In this document: positions 26,703 to 36,969 of the stretch, piece by piece
Layout of the letters: every line of letters begins with the position of its first letter
Numbering within the stretch: position 1 is the stretch's first letter
From: Corynebacterium deserti GIMN1.010
Lineage (GTDB): Bacteria; Actinomycetota; Actinomycetes; Mycobacteriales; Mycobacteriaceae
Length of the DNA stretch: 64,000 nucleotides
Assembly (NCBI RefSeq): GCF_001277995.1
Contig: NZ_CP009220.1
Coordinates: 1,984,001-2,048,000 of the forward strand
Direction of reading: 5' to 3'
Translations under genes and position numbers: made by a program
The notes under the pieces: generated by a model
What the model saw: the letters and a program-made list of their open reading frames with translations, nothing else
What the model was told of the DNA's origin: nothing
The model's database searches: none

Positions 26703-28373
26703 CTAACGGCGAGGTCGCTCCTCGCGACGCCCGCTGCGGGAGCGACCATCACGCGCACCAGTTCCTCGCATGGACGAGCCACGAGAATCTCGGCTTGCGC
26801 TGGTCGGTTGATTTCTGACCCTACCAGCCTCACGCGTGGAAGCTTCCGATTGTACGCCCGAACCACCAGGTGATGAGGGGCTCGTTCCGCGGGAAGGTCG
26901 ACGTGCCGTGACTGGCTCACCAAATCGCTGGCGTGCATCTTTGTGCGATGCCCCCTTGTGCTTTGCCGACTTTGAATCACGTGTGGAGGTACCGGCGGAC
27001 CCCTCACGAACACTTCCGCGCTGGCGCAGTGATGCATTACTGGTGGTGAGCTCACTGGTTGGCTCGCGAAGGCCCAACACCCTATCCAACGCGGGAAGAC
27101 CATAAGAAGCCATCGCCGAAACAGTTTCTGGTTCGTGACGAGCACAGCTGATCAGCAGACCCATCGACGCCAAGGTAATAATCGCAGAGGTACCACCGGC
27201 AGAGATCATTGGCAGCTGAATACCGGTGACCGGAAGCAGACCAATGACATAGCCGATGTTGATGAACGCCTGAGACACCACCGATGCAGTCAAGGTGGCG
27301 GCCATGAGGCTTAAGAACGGATCGTGGCTGCGTTTTGCAGTGCGTAGACCGAAGTACAGCAGACCGGCAAACAGTGCGATGACAAGAGCTCCACCCCACA
27401 GGCCAAGTTCCTCACCAATAATGGCAAAAATGAAGTCGTTCTTGGCCTCTGGAAGGTAGAACCACTTGGCGCGTGACTGTCCAAGTCCCACACCTAATCC
27501 CGAACCATCGGCCAAAGACAAGAAACCTTGATAGGACTGGAAGGCGATGCCTCGAACGTCACTGAAATTTCCGAAGAGTGCATCGAAATACACTTCGAAG
27601 CGGTTGGAACGAAAACCTCCGCCCAAAGCTAAGACCACAAGGGCTGCAAAGAAGAGAATTCCTGCAATCACGATCCACCCGATGGCAATGCCGGCAAACA
27701 GCAGCATGAACACCACGACCAGCACGAAAGACATCGCCATACCGGCGTCGCCTTCAAGGAAGATCAAGGTAGCCATAAACGCGCCCACAGCGGCAAAGCG
27801 CATGAGGTGATTGTTCAGCCAATGCTTAACGGGGCCTTTTCCAGCCAAGTAGTGGGCACCCCACACAGCGATGGCCACTTTGGCAATCTCAGAGGGCTGG
27901 AACTGTACCGGTCCAAGTGCGATCCACGACTGGGAACCCACCTCTTCCCTACCGGTACCGATGCCAGGAACCTGCACGGCAAACAGTAAAAGGATCGATA
28001 CGACTAGAAATGCGTTGGCGAGGTTTCGGATTGTTTGCGGCCGAAACATCAACGCTAGCCACATGGCAAAGAAGCCGACGCCAATCATGATGCCCTGGCG
28101 AACGGCAGTGCCCCAGACGGAGCCGCCTTCCTCCAAGGACCAGGTCATGGAGGAGGAATACACCATGACAACACCAAGGCAGGACAAAATGACCACGATG
28201 CACGTGATCATCACATAATCGGTGAGAGGCCTAGCCAGGAGGTCATTCCATGCACCGGAAATACGCTCCCGAATTCCCAGACCTGTCCGGCTTGTGGCAG
28301 CTCGAGCGCTCTTGTGGCCCTGGCCGTTTTTCCCTGGACGTGCGGTCTTTTTCGATGAGGCTCCGGTGGTCAT
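26703..28373 (-). CDS. ftsW: SEDS peptidoglycan glycosyltransferase FtsW
   Basis: The septal SEDS glycosyltransferase that polymerises lipid II with FtsI. About ten transmembrane helices occupy residues 50-430. Conserved stretches include VGSQSWIALGPVQFQPSEIAK, the loop SRAKWFYLPEAKNDFIFAIIGEE with its catalytic Asp region, and LPVTGIQLPMISAGG. At 556 residues it is longer than E. coli FtsW because of a C-terminal Arg/Ser/Gly-rich disordered tail of about 120 residues; the N-terminus is also basic. The start is separated from the murD stop by 2 bp. Tail function is unknown; in relatives such tails bind FtsZ or are phosphorylated. Confidence 0.95.
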   Translation of the reverse strand: MTTGASSKKTARPGKNGQGHKSARAATSRTGLGIRERISGAWNDLLARPLTDYVMITCIVVILSCLGVVMVYSSSMTWSLEEGGSVWGTAVRQGIMIGVGFFAMWLALMFRPQTIRNLANAFLVVSILLLFAVQVPGIGTGREEVGSQSWIALGPVQFQPSEIAKVAIAVWGAHYLAGKGPVKHWLNNHLMRFAAVGAFMATLIFLEGDAGMAMSFVLVVVFMLLFAGIAIGWIVIAGILFFAALVVLALGGGFRSNRFEVYFDALFGNFSDVRGIAFQSYQGFLSLADGSGLGVGLGQSRAKWFYLPEAKNDFIFAIIGEELGLWGGALVIALFAGLLYFGLRTAKRSHDPFLSLMAATLTASVVSQAFINIGYVIGLLPVTGIQLPMISAGGTSAIITLASMGLLISCARHEPETVSAMASYGLPALDRVLGLREPTSELTTSNASLRQRGSVREGSAGTSTRDSKSAKHKGASHKDARQRFGEPVTARRPSRGTSPSSPGGSGVQSEASTREAGRVRNQPTSASRDSRGSSMRGTGARDGRSRSGRREERPRR

Positions 28374-28375
28374 GA

Positions 28376-29794
28376 TCAGCCTTTCTCTTCCGTGTGTCCT
28401 TTGATTGTGCCAAGGATGCTGTGGGCAAAGAGATCGCCACGCTGTCCCATGCCCTTGAACATGTCCAGCGATGCAGCAGCTGGGGCAAGAAGTACAGTGT
28501 CTCCCGGCGCACTGAGCCTAAACGCTGCGGCAACGAGTTCGTCCATCGCAGCAACAGGATCAGTGGAGTCAGTGACTACTACTGCTGCGTGTGGCGCGTG
28601 TGCGTCCAGAGCCGAAACAATTTCTTCGCGATCCACACCGAGCACCAGCGCTGCCTTGATCCGTGCGCTGTGCTGTTTCACCAACGGATCGATGTCTGCG
28701 CCCTTAAGCTGGCCGCCGACAACCCAAATCACAGAGTCGTGCCCTGCCAACGCGGAATCAGCGGCATGTGGGTTGGTGGCTTTGGAGTTATCCACAAACT
28801 GCACACCATCAATATCGGCGACTACTTGTCCGCGGTGTCCGGCAACCTCGAAGGATGCCAGAGCTCGGGCGATCGCCTCAGGTTCCACGCCCTGCGAGCG
28901 CGCCACTGCAGCTGCAGCGAGCGCGTCTAGAACCCCGGCGGGGCCTGCGGGGTTGATGCCGTCAGCGGAGGCCAAGGCGAGTGCATCGCTGAAAGCCTTA
29001 TCGACGATTTCTCCCTCTACCACTCCCAATTGACCAGCCTTCGGCTCACTCATGGTGAATCCGGTGAGGCCTTCAATGCCGAGTTCGGTAACCAGCTCAA
29101 CGAGGTAAGCATCATCGGCACCGATGACCTTGACAGGCCCGGTGAGCACTTTCAGCTTCGCCAGTGCGTATTCACGCATGGATCCGTGCCAGTCAATGTG
29201 GTCTTCGGCCAGGTTGAGAACAAGGCCCGCATCTGGGGTGAAGGTGGGTGCCCAATGAAGCTGGAAACTAGACAGCTCTGCTACCAGGACATCGACGCGG
29301 TCTTTAGCCATCAGTGCTTCAGAGACTGGGATGCCAATGTTTCCCACTGCTTTCGCGCGGAAACCGCCCTCACTCATCATTGAGGCAAGCATCGAGGTGG
29401 TGGTGGTTTTACCGTTGGTACCGGTCACTGCCAGCCAGGTGTGCGGGTCACCGAAAACACCCGCCTGATCTAACCGCCACGCGAGCTCAACGTCGCCGAT
29501 GACCTCGAGGCCCTGGGAAAAGGCGTCGACAAGCAAAGGGCTTGTGGGGCGCCAGCCCGGTGAGGTGACCACAATGGAGAAGGTGTCCAGCTCTTCGCGC
29601 GCTTGCGCGGTGGACATATCGGTAACGTCCACGACTTCAATGAGGATGTGGCGGGCGGTTTCGTTGTCGTCTGCAACCACCACGGTGCAGCCCAGCTCGC
29701 TGAGCATGCGAGCAATCGACAGGCCGGATACACCGGCTCCGGCAACGAGGATACGTCCCTGAAGTTTTTCAGGCAGGTTGGTAGAAGATGTCAT
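28376..29794 (-). CDS. murD: UDP-MurNAc-L-Ala-D-glutamate ligase
   Basis: Adds D-glutamate to UDP-MurNAc-L-Ala. At 472 residues it has the N-terminal Rossmann motif RILVAGAGVSGLSIARML, the P-loop GTNGKTT at 125-131, the LNLAEDHIDWHG block typical of MurD, and the C-terminal FVDNSKATNPHA motif, also characteristic. It begins 4 bp after the mraY stop and ends 2 bp before ftsW, so expression is likely coupled in the cluster. Confidence 0.97.
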   Translation of the reverse strand: MTSSTNLPEKLQGRILVAGAGVSGLSIARMLSELGCTVVVADDNETARHILIEVVDVTDMSTAQAREELDTFSIVVTSPGWRPTSPLLVDAFSQGLEVIGDVELAWRLDQAGVFGDPHTWLAVTGTNGKTTTTSMLASMMSEGGFRAKAVGNIGIPVSEALMAKDRVDVLVAELSSFQLHWAPTFTPDAGLVLNLAEDHIDWHGSMREYALAKLKVLTGPVKVIGADDAYLVELVTELGIEGLTGFTMSEPKAGQLGVVEGEIVDKAFSDALALASADGINPAGPAGVLDALAAAAVARSQGVEPEAIARALASFEVAGHRGQVVADIDGVQFVDNSKATNPHAADSALAGHDSVIWVVGGQLKGADIDPLVKQHSARIKAALVLGVDREEIVSALDAHAPHAAVVVTDSTDPVAAMDELVAAAFRLSAPGDTVLLAPAAASLDMFKGMGQRGDLFAHSILGTIKGHTEEKG

Positions 29795-29798
29795 GTCT

Positions 29799-30899
29799 TT
29801 ACACTTCCGCTAGGTGGAGCCAGTCGCTGTAGAACACGCCGACGCCGGTGAGCACCGCCATGATGGCAATCAGCCAGAAGCGTATGGTGACGGTTGTTTC
29901 CGCCCAGCCCAGTGCTTCGAAGTGGTGGTGGATCGGTGCCATTTTGAACACGCGCTTTCCGCGGGTCTTGAAAACAGCAATTTGGATAGCAACAGAGGCG
30001 ATCTCAATAACAAACAGTGCGCCGATGATGACCATGAGCAATTCGGTGCGGCTCACCACAGAAATACCTGCTACCAAACCACCGAGTGCGAGTGAACCGG
30101 TATCACCCATGAAAATTTTCGCAGGAGCGGCGTTCCACCACAGGAATCCCAAGGTGGCGCCGAGGCCTGCAGCACAGAGCACCGAAAGATCGAGAGGATC
30201 ACGGACGGTGTAGCAGCCAGCAACAACTGCGGTGTCGCAAGAGTTTCGGAATTGCCAGAACGTGATCAAGGTGTAAGCACCCATCACCAGTGCGGTGGTG
30301 CCAGCGGCCAAGCCGTCGAGGCCGTCGGTGATGTTGACGGCATTCGACCAGGCGCTAACCACCAAGTAGATAAAGATTAGGAAGACGATGATGCCGATGA
30401 TGCCGCCGCCGAAGCCAAGGTCAATCGTGTCAATATCCCTGATAAAGGACAGGTGTGTTGATGCAGGGGTCAGTCCGTTTTCATCGGGGAACTGCAGAGT
30501 GAGGAAGCCGAAAATCAAGGCGATAGCAAGCTGGGACACGAGCTTAGCGGTCTTGTTCAAACCGAGATTTCGGTTCATGTACAGCTTGATAAAGTCATCG
30601 GCGAAACCGGTTGCAGCAAGCCCCAACGTCAGGCCCAACACCAGCAAGCCGGAGACTGTGAATCCACCAACGCCGAGGATCATTGCCCCGATGTTGGTCG
30701 ACACATAGGCTACGAGGATGCCAGCAATAATTGCAATGCCACCCATGGTGGGTGTGCCGCGCTTACGCAGGTGAGACTGCAGGCCTTCTTCACGAATTTC
30801 TTGGCCCAATTGGCGATTAATGAAGTAACGGATAAGGACTGGGGTCAGAAAAATGGAGACGAGGAACGCGATCGCTCCACTAATCATGATCTGCTGCAT
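29799..30899 (-). CDS. mraY: Phospho-MurNAc-pentapeptide transferase MraY
   Basis: An integral membrane enzyme moving phospho-MurNAc-pentapeptide to undecaprenyl phosphate, giving lipid I. About ten transmembrane helices span 366 residues. Signature blocks are [13 protein letters not shown], the DD pair in [29 protein letters not shown] and [12 protein letters not shown] (catalytic Asp), then [15 protein letters not shown] with the histidine cluster. It lies between murF (7-bp gap) and murD. A small deviation is an extra acidic/polar loop between helices near residues 145-160, without known meaning. Confidence 0.98.
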   Translation of the reverse strand: MQQIMISGAIAFLVSIFLTPVLIRYFINRQLGQEIREEGLQSHLRKRGTPTMGGIAIIAGILVAYVSTNIGAMILGVGGFTVSGLLVLGLTLGLAATGFADDFIKLYMNRNLGLNKTAKLVSQLAIALIFGFLTLQFPDENGLTPASTHLSFIRDIDTIDLGFGGGIIGIIVFLIFIYLVVSAWSNAVNITDGLDGLAAGTTALVMGAYTLITFWQFRNSCDTAVVAGCYTVRDPLDLSVLCAAGLGATLGFLWWNAAPAKIFMGDTGSLALGGLVAGISVVSRTELLMVIIGALFVIEIASVAIQIAVFKTRGKRVFKMAPIHHHFEALGWAETTVTIRFWLIAIMAVLTGVGVFYSDWLHLAEV

Positions 30900-30906
30900 T
30901 GTTTCT

Positions 30907-32403
30907 TTATCCTTCCAACATGCCGTGCAGGGCTTCAGCTACACGCCACAAGCGATCAGCATTTGATGCTTTAACCAGCACTACATCATCCCGCTTCACA
31001 TTGTGTTGAAGCAAGTCGACAGCTAGTTCTACATCCGAAACTACGTCAGTGACAACGCCCCTGACTGCTGCAGTTTCCGCCAGTGCTCGAGTGTTGGGGT
31101 TATCCCCCACTGCAATCAACCGTTGGACGTTGTATTTAGCCAATTCGGCGCCCAGCTCTGCGTGTGCTGCTGGCGCATCGTCACCGAGCTCACCCATCTG
31201 CCCCAACACAGCCCAGCTGGTGGCATCGCCTCTGCCACTGGCGGTGTAGGCCAGTGCGGCGATGCCAGCGCGCATGGAATCAGGGTTGGCGTTGTAGGAG
31301 TCATTGATAATGGTCACGCCATCTTTACGGGTCTGCACATCCATGCGGTGAGCAGAGGCCGCGGAGTGCGCTTCCAATCCTGCAACGACTAGTTGAGGAT
31401 CCAGGCCTGCTTCAATGGCGATGGCTGCAGCTGCCAGGGCGTTAGCAACTTGGTGCTCACCAAAAACTTGCAGGACGACGGGCCACGATCCACTTCGGGT
31501 GTTGAGGGTAAAGCTTGCCCTCGCTACCGCATCAAGGGAAATGTTGGTTGCCCAATAATCAATGCGCGATCCCTTGTGGGTTGATGCAGGTGCCGTAGAG
31601 AACCGGACGACCCGGGCGCTCGTGCGCGGAGCCATGTTGGCAACAAAGGGATCATCAGCATTAAGGACAGCGACACCGCCCTGATCCGCAGAGGGCAAAG
31701 CTTCAACTATTTCCCCCTTGGCTTTGGCAATATTTTCCCGTGAACCAAATTCACCCAGATGTGCGGTGCCAACGTTGAGGACAGCAGCAATTCGAGGTGG
31801 CGCGATCTCAGTGAGGTGCTTGATGTGTCCAATACCGCGGGCAGACATTTCAGCCACGAGGTACTTGGTTGTGTCAGTGCATCGAAGTGCAGTGTGTGGC
31901 AATCCGAGTTCATTGTTAAAGGAACCGGGAGGCGCGACAGTGGCACCATCTTGCTGCAACACCGTTGCAATGAAGTCTTTAGTAGACGTCTTACCCGCCG
32001 AACCAGTCAAGGCCACAACGTTCAGCTTGTGGTTTTCCACGCAGGAATCCACCACGTAGCGCGCCAACTTGGACAGTGCCTCTACAACAGCAGCGCCGTA
32101 TCCGTCTGGATCGTTGGCATAAATATCCGCATTGGAATCAATGTGGGCTACAGGAGGAACAACAATGGCTGGGCCATTAACCTCCTTGGCCGCGAGCACC
32201 GCCACAGCTCCCTGCTTGATCGCAGTAGCTGCGAACTCATGTCCATCCACCCTGGCACCAGGAAGCGCAAGGAACAGCCCACCTTGAGTGATAGCGCGGG
32301 AATCAAACTCCACGCTTCCAGTGACCTGTGTATCTTCTTGAGCTCCACCTGTGAGGGTGCCCGAAACGATTCGGGCGATCTCCCCAAGCGTCAATTGAAT
32401 CAT
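30907..32403 (-). CDS. murF: UDP-MurNAc-tripeptide-D-Ala-D-Ala ligase
   Basis: Completes the pentapeptide by adding D-Ala-D-Ala. The 498-residue Mur ligase carries the N-terminal MurF/HprK-like domain with [17 protein letters not shown], the P-loop in [27 protein letters not shown] and the C-terminal [14 protein letters not shown] block that marks MurF. It starts 10 bp after the murE stop and precedes mraY by 7 bp. Length is slightly above average for the family. The P-loop reads GSAGKT, not GTNGKT, a normal MurF variation. Confidence 0.96.
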   Translation of the reverse strand: MIQLTLGEIARIVSGTLTGGAQEDTQVTGSVEFDSRAITQGGLFLALPGARVDGHEFAATAIKQGAVAVLAAKEVNGPAIVVPPVAHIDSNADIYANDPDGYGAAVVEALSKLARYVVDSCVENHKLNVVALTGSAGKTSTKDFIATVLQQDGATVAPPGSFNNELGLPHTALRCTDTTKYLVAEMSARGIGHIKHLTEIAPPRIAAVLNVGTAHLGEFGSRENIAKAKGEIVEALPSADQGGVAVLNADDPFVANMAPRTSARVVRFSTAPASTHKGSRIDYWATNISLDAVARASFTLNTRSGSWPVVLQVFGEHQVANALAAAAIAIEAGLDPQLVVAGLEAHSAASAHRMDVQTRKDGVTIINDSYNANPDSMRAGIAALAYTASGRGDATSWAVLGQMGELGDDAPAAHAELGAELAKYNVQRLIAVGDNPNTRALAETAAVRGVVTDVVSDVELAVDLLQHNVKRDDVVLVKASNADRLWRVAEALHGMLEG

Positions 32404-32413
32404 GACTTAAGGC

Positions 32414-33985
32414 CTATCCTTCATCCGTAGAAGTGTGCATCGGATTGTCGCGGTTGTTGAGGGCAAAACTTAGGGCTTCTCGCACTTGCTCGCGGTCGTC
32501 AAAGTGGTGGGTAACTCCAGCAACCAATTGGCCTACCTCGTGGCCTTTTCCAGCTACTACAATGCCATCCCCAGGCTGTGCCCACTCAACAAGTGTGCGA
32601 ATCGCTTCAGCACGGTCGCCGATCTCGCGGACATCCACCTCGTGGTCTGCTTCCTTGGCACCTTGGTGTGCTCCAGCGGTCACAGCCTGACGAATAGTTG
32701 CTGGGTCTTCCGATCGAGGATTGTCATCGGTGATAATCACTAGGTCAGCGCGTTGTGCTGAGAGCTGGCCCATCGGTCCTCGCTTCGTCGCATCGCGGTC
32801 GCCACCTGCGCCGATGACCACACCAAGTCGGCCATCGATTTGGGTGCGAAGAGTATCCAAGACAGCCGCTACGGCTGCCGGCTTGTGGGCATAGTCGACG
32901 ACAGCAAGGAAATCTTGTCCTACGTCAATACGCTCCATGCGACCAGGAACGGCGACTTCGGACATACCGCGGGCGAAGGCGGCGCCATCAAACTTCACTG
33001 GCCCGGGCTCCGCGGCCCGTGCTGCAGCTGCATACGCCAAGGTTGCGTTTGCCACATTGAAGGCACCTGGCAGCGCAAGATCCACGTTCACCGATTCGCC
33101 ACTGGGCGAAGTGATGGTGAATGTTTGTGCACCGGATTCAGCAACATTGACGTGAGAGGCACGGTAGTCCGCATCCTCACCATGCGTGGACACGGTCTGA
33201 CCATTGCCAGCAACCTCTGCCATGCGGTGTCCCCACGAATCATCAATACACACCACCTGACGCGCGGCCGCTAGCGGAGAATCCGCGCGGAAGAACAACG
33301 CTTTGGCGTCAAAGTACTCTTCCATCGTGGGGTGAAAATCGAGGTGATCCTGCGAGAGGTTGGTAAACGCTGCAACATCAAAGTGCGCCCCAGCAACGCG
33401 ACCCAGCGACAAAGCATGGCTGGAAACTTCCATCACCACATGGCTGACCCCATGTTCACGCATGCGCGAAAACAGTGCCTGCAGTGTCGGCGCCTCCGGA
33501 GTGGTCAGCTTCGTCGCAACCGCTTCCCCATCGATGCGCGTACCGGTCGTACCAATCAGACCCACCTTGTGGCCCGCAGCCATGAGACCCTTTTCCAACA
33601 GATAACTCGTCGTTGTCTTACCAGAAGTTCCGGTGACACCAATGAGCACGAAGTCCTTGGAGGGATCACCATAAATGCTTGACGACGCGACCCCCAGCAC
33701 CGCTCGCAAGTCCGCAACCTCGAGTACGGGGCGCTGCTCCCCGGCGTCGCGAAGCAGCTGCGCTCCTTCGCTGTCAGTCAGGATCGCCACCGCGTGGGCT
33801 GCATTGTCCCTACCAGCATAGGTTGCACCGTGCACACGAGTTCCTGGAACGGCAGCAAACACTGCTGCTTCGGTTGCAATGGTGGAGGAATCAAGGCCGA
33901 TCGCGCCAATGTTCACATCGTCTGCGCCACGGTTGTGAATCGTGGCGTGTATGAGCTCGGCAAGAGCTAGCAATGTAGTTGCCAT
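32414..33985 (-). CDS. murE: UDP-MurNAc-L-Ala-D-Glu:meso-DAP ligase
   Basis: Adds the third residue of the stem peptide. The DNPR motif in ITDDNPRSEDPATI is the specificity signature for meso-diaminopimelate, which fits corynebacterial wall chemistry. The protein is 523 residues with the N-terminal UDP domain (IGLDSSTI..), P-loop GTSGKTT at 119-125, and MEVSSHALSLGRV. It is separated from ftsI by about 120 bp, the largest gap in this stretch, which could host an internal promoter; I see no clear -10. It is followed by murF after 10 bp. Confidence 0.97.
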   Translation of the reverse strand: MATTLLALAELIHATIHNRGADDVNIGAIGLDSSTIATEAAVFAAVPGTRVHGATYAGRDNAAHAVAILTDSEGAQLLRDAGEQRPVLEVADLRAVLGVASSSIYGDPSKDFVLIGVTGTSGKTTTSYLLEKGLMAAGHKVGLIGTTGTRIDGEAVATKLTTPEAPTLQALFSRMREHGVSHVVMEVSSHALSLGRVAGAHFDVAAFTNLSQDHLDFHPTMEEYFDAKALFFRADSPLAAARQVVCIDDSWGHRMAEVAGNGQTVSTHGEDADYRASHVNVAESGAQTFTITSPSGESVNVDLALPGAFNVANATLAYAAAARAAEPGPVKFDGAAFARGMSEVAVPGRMERIDVGQDFLAVVDYAHKPAAVAAVLDTLRTQIDGRLGVVIGAGGDRDATKRGPMGQLSAQRADLVIITDDNPRSEDPATIRQAVTAGAHQGAKEADHEVDVREIGDRAEAIRTLVEWAQPGDGIVVAGKGHEVGQLVAGVTHHFDDREQVREALSFALNNRDNPMHTSTDEG

Positions 33986-34105
33986 GGGGTTTCCTCCAAA
34001 GGTTTCCTAAGGTTGACGGATAGGTTGACAAGTGGTCTTCAATTCACCTGGTCACTTGGGTGGTGTTCGCAGAATAAATGAATTTTGAAATTTTACAGAA
34101 AGTGG

Positions 34106-36208
34106 TTAATCCGCCTGCAACAGGATTGGATCCGATGCTGGTGACAGTGGGATGTTATCCCTATTGAGCAGCCATGTTGCAATGTCCTTAAACAACGGCG
34201 CCGCGGTTTGTCCACCTCCGCCGTGGACACCGCGTTCTGGTTCATCAAGCATGATGGCAACCACAAAGCGAGGATCATCGGCAGGCGCGATACCAGCAAA
34301 GGTAATCCAGTACTGCGAATTGGAGTATGCACCGGTATTTGGGTCAACCTTTTGGGCGGTACCCGTCTTACCGGAGATTTGATATCCCTCGATGGATGCA
34401 TCAGGAGCAGTACCTTGCTGCACGCCGGTGGGATCTACCTGGGTGATGGCTCTGAACATATCCACGGTGGTGCGTGCAGCTTCCGGGCTGACAACTTGAA
34501 CAGTGTCTGGCTCTGGTTGTTCCAGCACAGTGCCATCGGAATCGGTGACGCTCTTGATGATGCGTGGCTCGATTCGCTCGCCACCGTTAGCCAAGGCTTG
34601 GTAGATGCCCGCCATCTGCAAGGTCGTGATCGACATACCCTGACCGATCGGGAGGTTTGCAAAGGTACCACCAGACCACTGCTCACGAGCAGGTAGCAAA
34701 CCTTGCGACTCACTGGGAAGCTCAATGCCTGTCGGCTGGCCCAGACCAAAACGGTCCAGGTATTCCGCAAACTTATCCTCGCCTAGGCGTTCTGCGAGCA
34801 TCAGCGTGCCGACGTTGGAGGACTTACCAAAAATGCCGGCAGCGGTGTACGGAACGGTGCCGTGCTCCCACGCATCGCTGACCGACACACCAGCCATTTC
34901 GATGCTGCCGGGAACCTGCAGTACCTCATCTGGTGTGCTCAATCCTTCTTGGATGACACCTGCTGCGGTGATGATCTTTGCTACAGAACCAGGCTCAAAC
35001 GGGTGTGTCACCGAGGGGTTGTCAAAGCTCTTGCCTTCCTCGACCTGGCGTGAGGTGTCCTCGTTGGGGTTAATGGTGTCGGTGTTGGCCATGGCCAACA
35101 CTTCACCGGTTTTCACATCGAGGACAACAGCGTTTGCGCTTTCCGCCCCTGAGTTCGCCTTCGCTTGCTCCAGAGCCTGCTGGACGTAGGTCTGCAGGTC
35201 AAGGTCGATGGTGAGTTCCACGCTGGCACCATCAATTGCGGGAATCTGATCACGCAAGGTACCAGGGATTGCTTGCCCCAGGATGGACATGTCTTGGGTG
35301 GATCGACCATTGTTTCCTGCAAGTAGCGAGTCATTAGAGGCCTCAAAACCGAACTGGCCTTCACCATCCATGCTGATACGGCCGATGATGTTTTCCCCGA
35401 TCGCGCCGTTCGGGTACTGACGAATGTCCTGGTGATCAGCAGCTATGCCCGGCATCTCGTCGGTGATCTCTGACGCCACATCCGGGTCAACGTTGCGCAC
35501 CAGCACTTCATAGCTGCTGTCAGCGTTGAGCTTTTCCAGAATCTCCTTCTCAGAAATGCCGGCAACATCCTGATCGTGAGATTCAATAATCTCGGGAATG
35601 CGCTTTGCCATATTGTTGATGCGCTCTTCCACCTTGTCCGCCAACAAAATTTCGCGCTGTTCAGCAGAGGCAAACACGTAGGCGTTCGCTTCCTCGATGG
35701 TGAGGTAACTTGGCACGTTGTCTAGATCGGTTTCCTCAGCTGCCAAACGCAGCGCCAAGTCGGTGCCCGTGCTCAGCTCAGAACGCATGATGTTGGGTGA
35801 CACCGTTAATGAGCGAGCTTGCATAGTGTAGGCCATTTGATTGCCTTCACGGTCAGTAATGGTGCCACGACGTGCTGGGTCAACGTAGACGCGGGTGCGC
35901 TGCTCGGAGGCGTTTTGGGACAGCTCCGGCCCCCACACAACCTGGACCCAGCCGAGTCGAAAAATCAACACACCAGCTACCAACAACGCCACTAACGTGA
36001 CAACGTTGACACGGCGAGTACGCGCACCACCTTTAGAGCCAGTTTGCTGGGGACGGAAAGTAGCGCCCTCAGAATTAGCTCCGTTTCGCCTGCTTAGTTC
36101 GCGCTCTCTCGCAGCTCGCCTGCTTTCGTCCTGATATGCCGAACGGCGGGGCGCGTCGCCACGTCCCGCTCGTTCTCCTCGACTTTTGCCATTACTGGGG
36201 AAAGTCAC
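34106..36208 (-). CDS. ftsI: Septal transpeptidase FtsI (class B PBP3)
   Basis: Crosslinks septal peptidoglycan as FtsW's partner. The GTG at 36208 overlaps the ftsL-like stop (GTGA), giving 700 residues; the first ~65 are a charged, Arg-rich cytoplasmic region and shorter starts are possible. The transmembrane helix is at about 67-85 (VNVVTLVALLVAGVLIF), the dimerisation domain at 100-320, and the transpeptidase domain follows with Ser408 in SVAK, SSN at 463-465 and KTG at 614-616. All three catalytic motifs are intact. It should be a beta-lactam target. Confidence 0.95.
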   Translation of the reverse strand: MTFPSNGKSRGERAGRGDAPRRSAYQDESRRAARERELSRRNGANSEGATFRPQQTGSKGGARTRRVNVVTLVALLVAGVLIFRLGWVQVVWGPELSQNASEQRTRVYVDPARRGTITDREGNQMAYTMQARSLTVSPNIMRSELSTGTDLALRLAAEETDLDNVPSYLTIEEANAYVFASAEQREILLADKVEERINNMAKRIPEIIESHDQDVAGISEKEILEKLNADSSYEVLVRNVDPDVASEITDEMPGIAADHQDIRQYPNGAIGENIIGRISMDGEGQFGFEASNDSLLAGNNGRSTQDMSILGQAIPGTLRDQIPAIDGASVELTIDLDLQTYVQQALEQAKANSGAESANAVVLDVKTGEVLAMANTDTINPNEDTSRQVEEGKSFDNPSVTHPFEPGSVAKIITAAGVIQEGLSTPDEVLQVPGSIEMAGVSVSDAWEHGTVPYTAAGIFGKSSNVGTLMLAERLGEDKFAEYLDRFGLGQPTGIELPSESQGLLPAREQWSGGTFANLPIGQGMSITTLQMAGIYQALANGGERIEPRIIKSVTDSDGTVLEQPEPDTVQVVSPEAARTTVDMFRAITQVDPTGVQQGTAPDASIEGYQISGKTGTAQKVDPNTGAYSNSQYWITFAGIAPADDPRFVVAIMLDEPERGVHGGGGQTAAPLFKDIATWLLNRDNIPLSPASDPILLQAD

Positions 36209-36969
36209 TGCCCTGCGCCACCTGCTTGTCCTGTGGTCGCCGCATAAGGAACAGGGTTGCTCTGATACGGCGGAGCTGCTGCTTCTTGTGGAATTGCTGC
36301 AAGATTCTCGGTCACTGCATTAGTCTCATCGGGGTTGCTGGAGGCCCGATTTGGCTGGGTCTGCTGTCCATTGATGTCAACTATAGGGCGTGTTTCAGGA
36401 TCCGCAGGGCGCTCCTCCACAATGTCGCCATTTTCTTGCACGGCAAGTACGCCAGGCTCGACTGGTGAGACCAACCCCATGTCAGCGGCGTTGGCTGCGA
36501 GGGTAGCCGCAGAGCGCGCATCTTCCACATCGCGGTTAAGTGATTCAATGCGGTTGCTCAGGTCCGTTTCGGTCGCCTTAAGCTCCTGCAGGTGGAAAGT
36601 CTGCTGTGTGGACGTACCGGAAAGACCCATGGTCGCACCGACACCGAGGCACAGCATGATAACAACCATCACCGACAGCTGAATCACCTTCGGATCAGCG
36701 CGTTTGGCCTCCACGCGACGACCACGCACAGACATTACCTGCTGGGAACCCAGCTTGTGCTGCATCAATCGCTTGCGGGTCGGCTGAACACCAGGGTTTA
36801 CCAGGCCCCGGGTTGAGTGCCTGCGCTCGGGCGCCGTAGCACGACGGGTGTCAGTGCTTATCGACGCCTCCTTGCTGCCCATACCAGCAGTGGAAAAATC
36901 CCTACTCGCGGAGACTCGTCGGTCATAGCGTGACTTTGAATCTGTGCGGGAGCCATTGGTCATGGTCAT
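36205..36969 (-). CDS. ftsL: FtsL-like bitopic division protein
   Basis: Sits at the ftsL position between rsmH and ftsI, overlapping both by 4 bp. The 254 residues show a long basic cytoplasmic N-terminus (about 1-95), one transmembrane helix ([20 protein letters not shown], about 95-114), a short heptad coiled coil ([18 protein letters not shown]), then an extended Pro/Gln/Asn-rich periplasmic tail of about 90 residues. Typical FtsL is near 100-120 residues, so both flanks are extended. By position and topology it should join FtsB/FtsQ in activating FtsWI; sequence identity to E. coli FtsL is expected to be low. Confidence 0.8.
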   Translation of the reverse strand: MTMTNGSRTDSKSRYDRRVSASRDFSTAGMGSKEASISTDTRRATAPERRHSTRGLVNPGVQPTRKRLMQHKLGSQQVMSVRGRRVEAKRADPKVIQLSVMVVIMLCLGVGATMGLSGTSTQQTFHLQELKATETDLSNRIESLNRDVEDARSAATLAANAADMGLVSPVEPGVLAVQENGDIVEERPADPETRPIVDINGQQTQPNRASSNPDETNAVTENLAAIPQEAAAPPYQSNPVPYAATTGQAGGAGQ

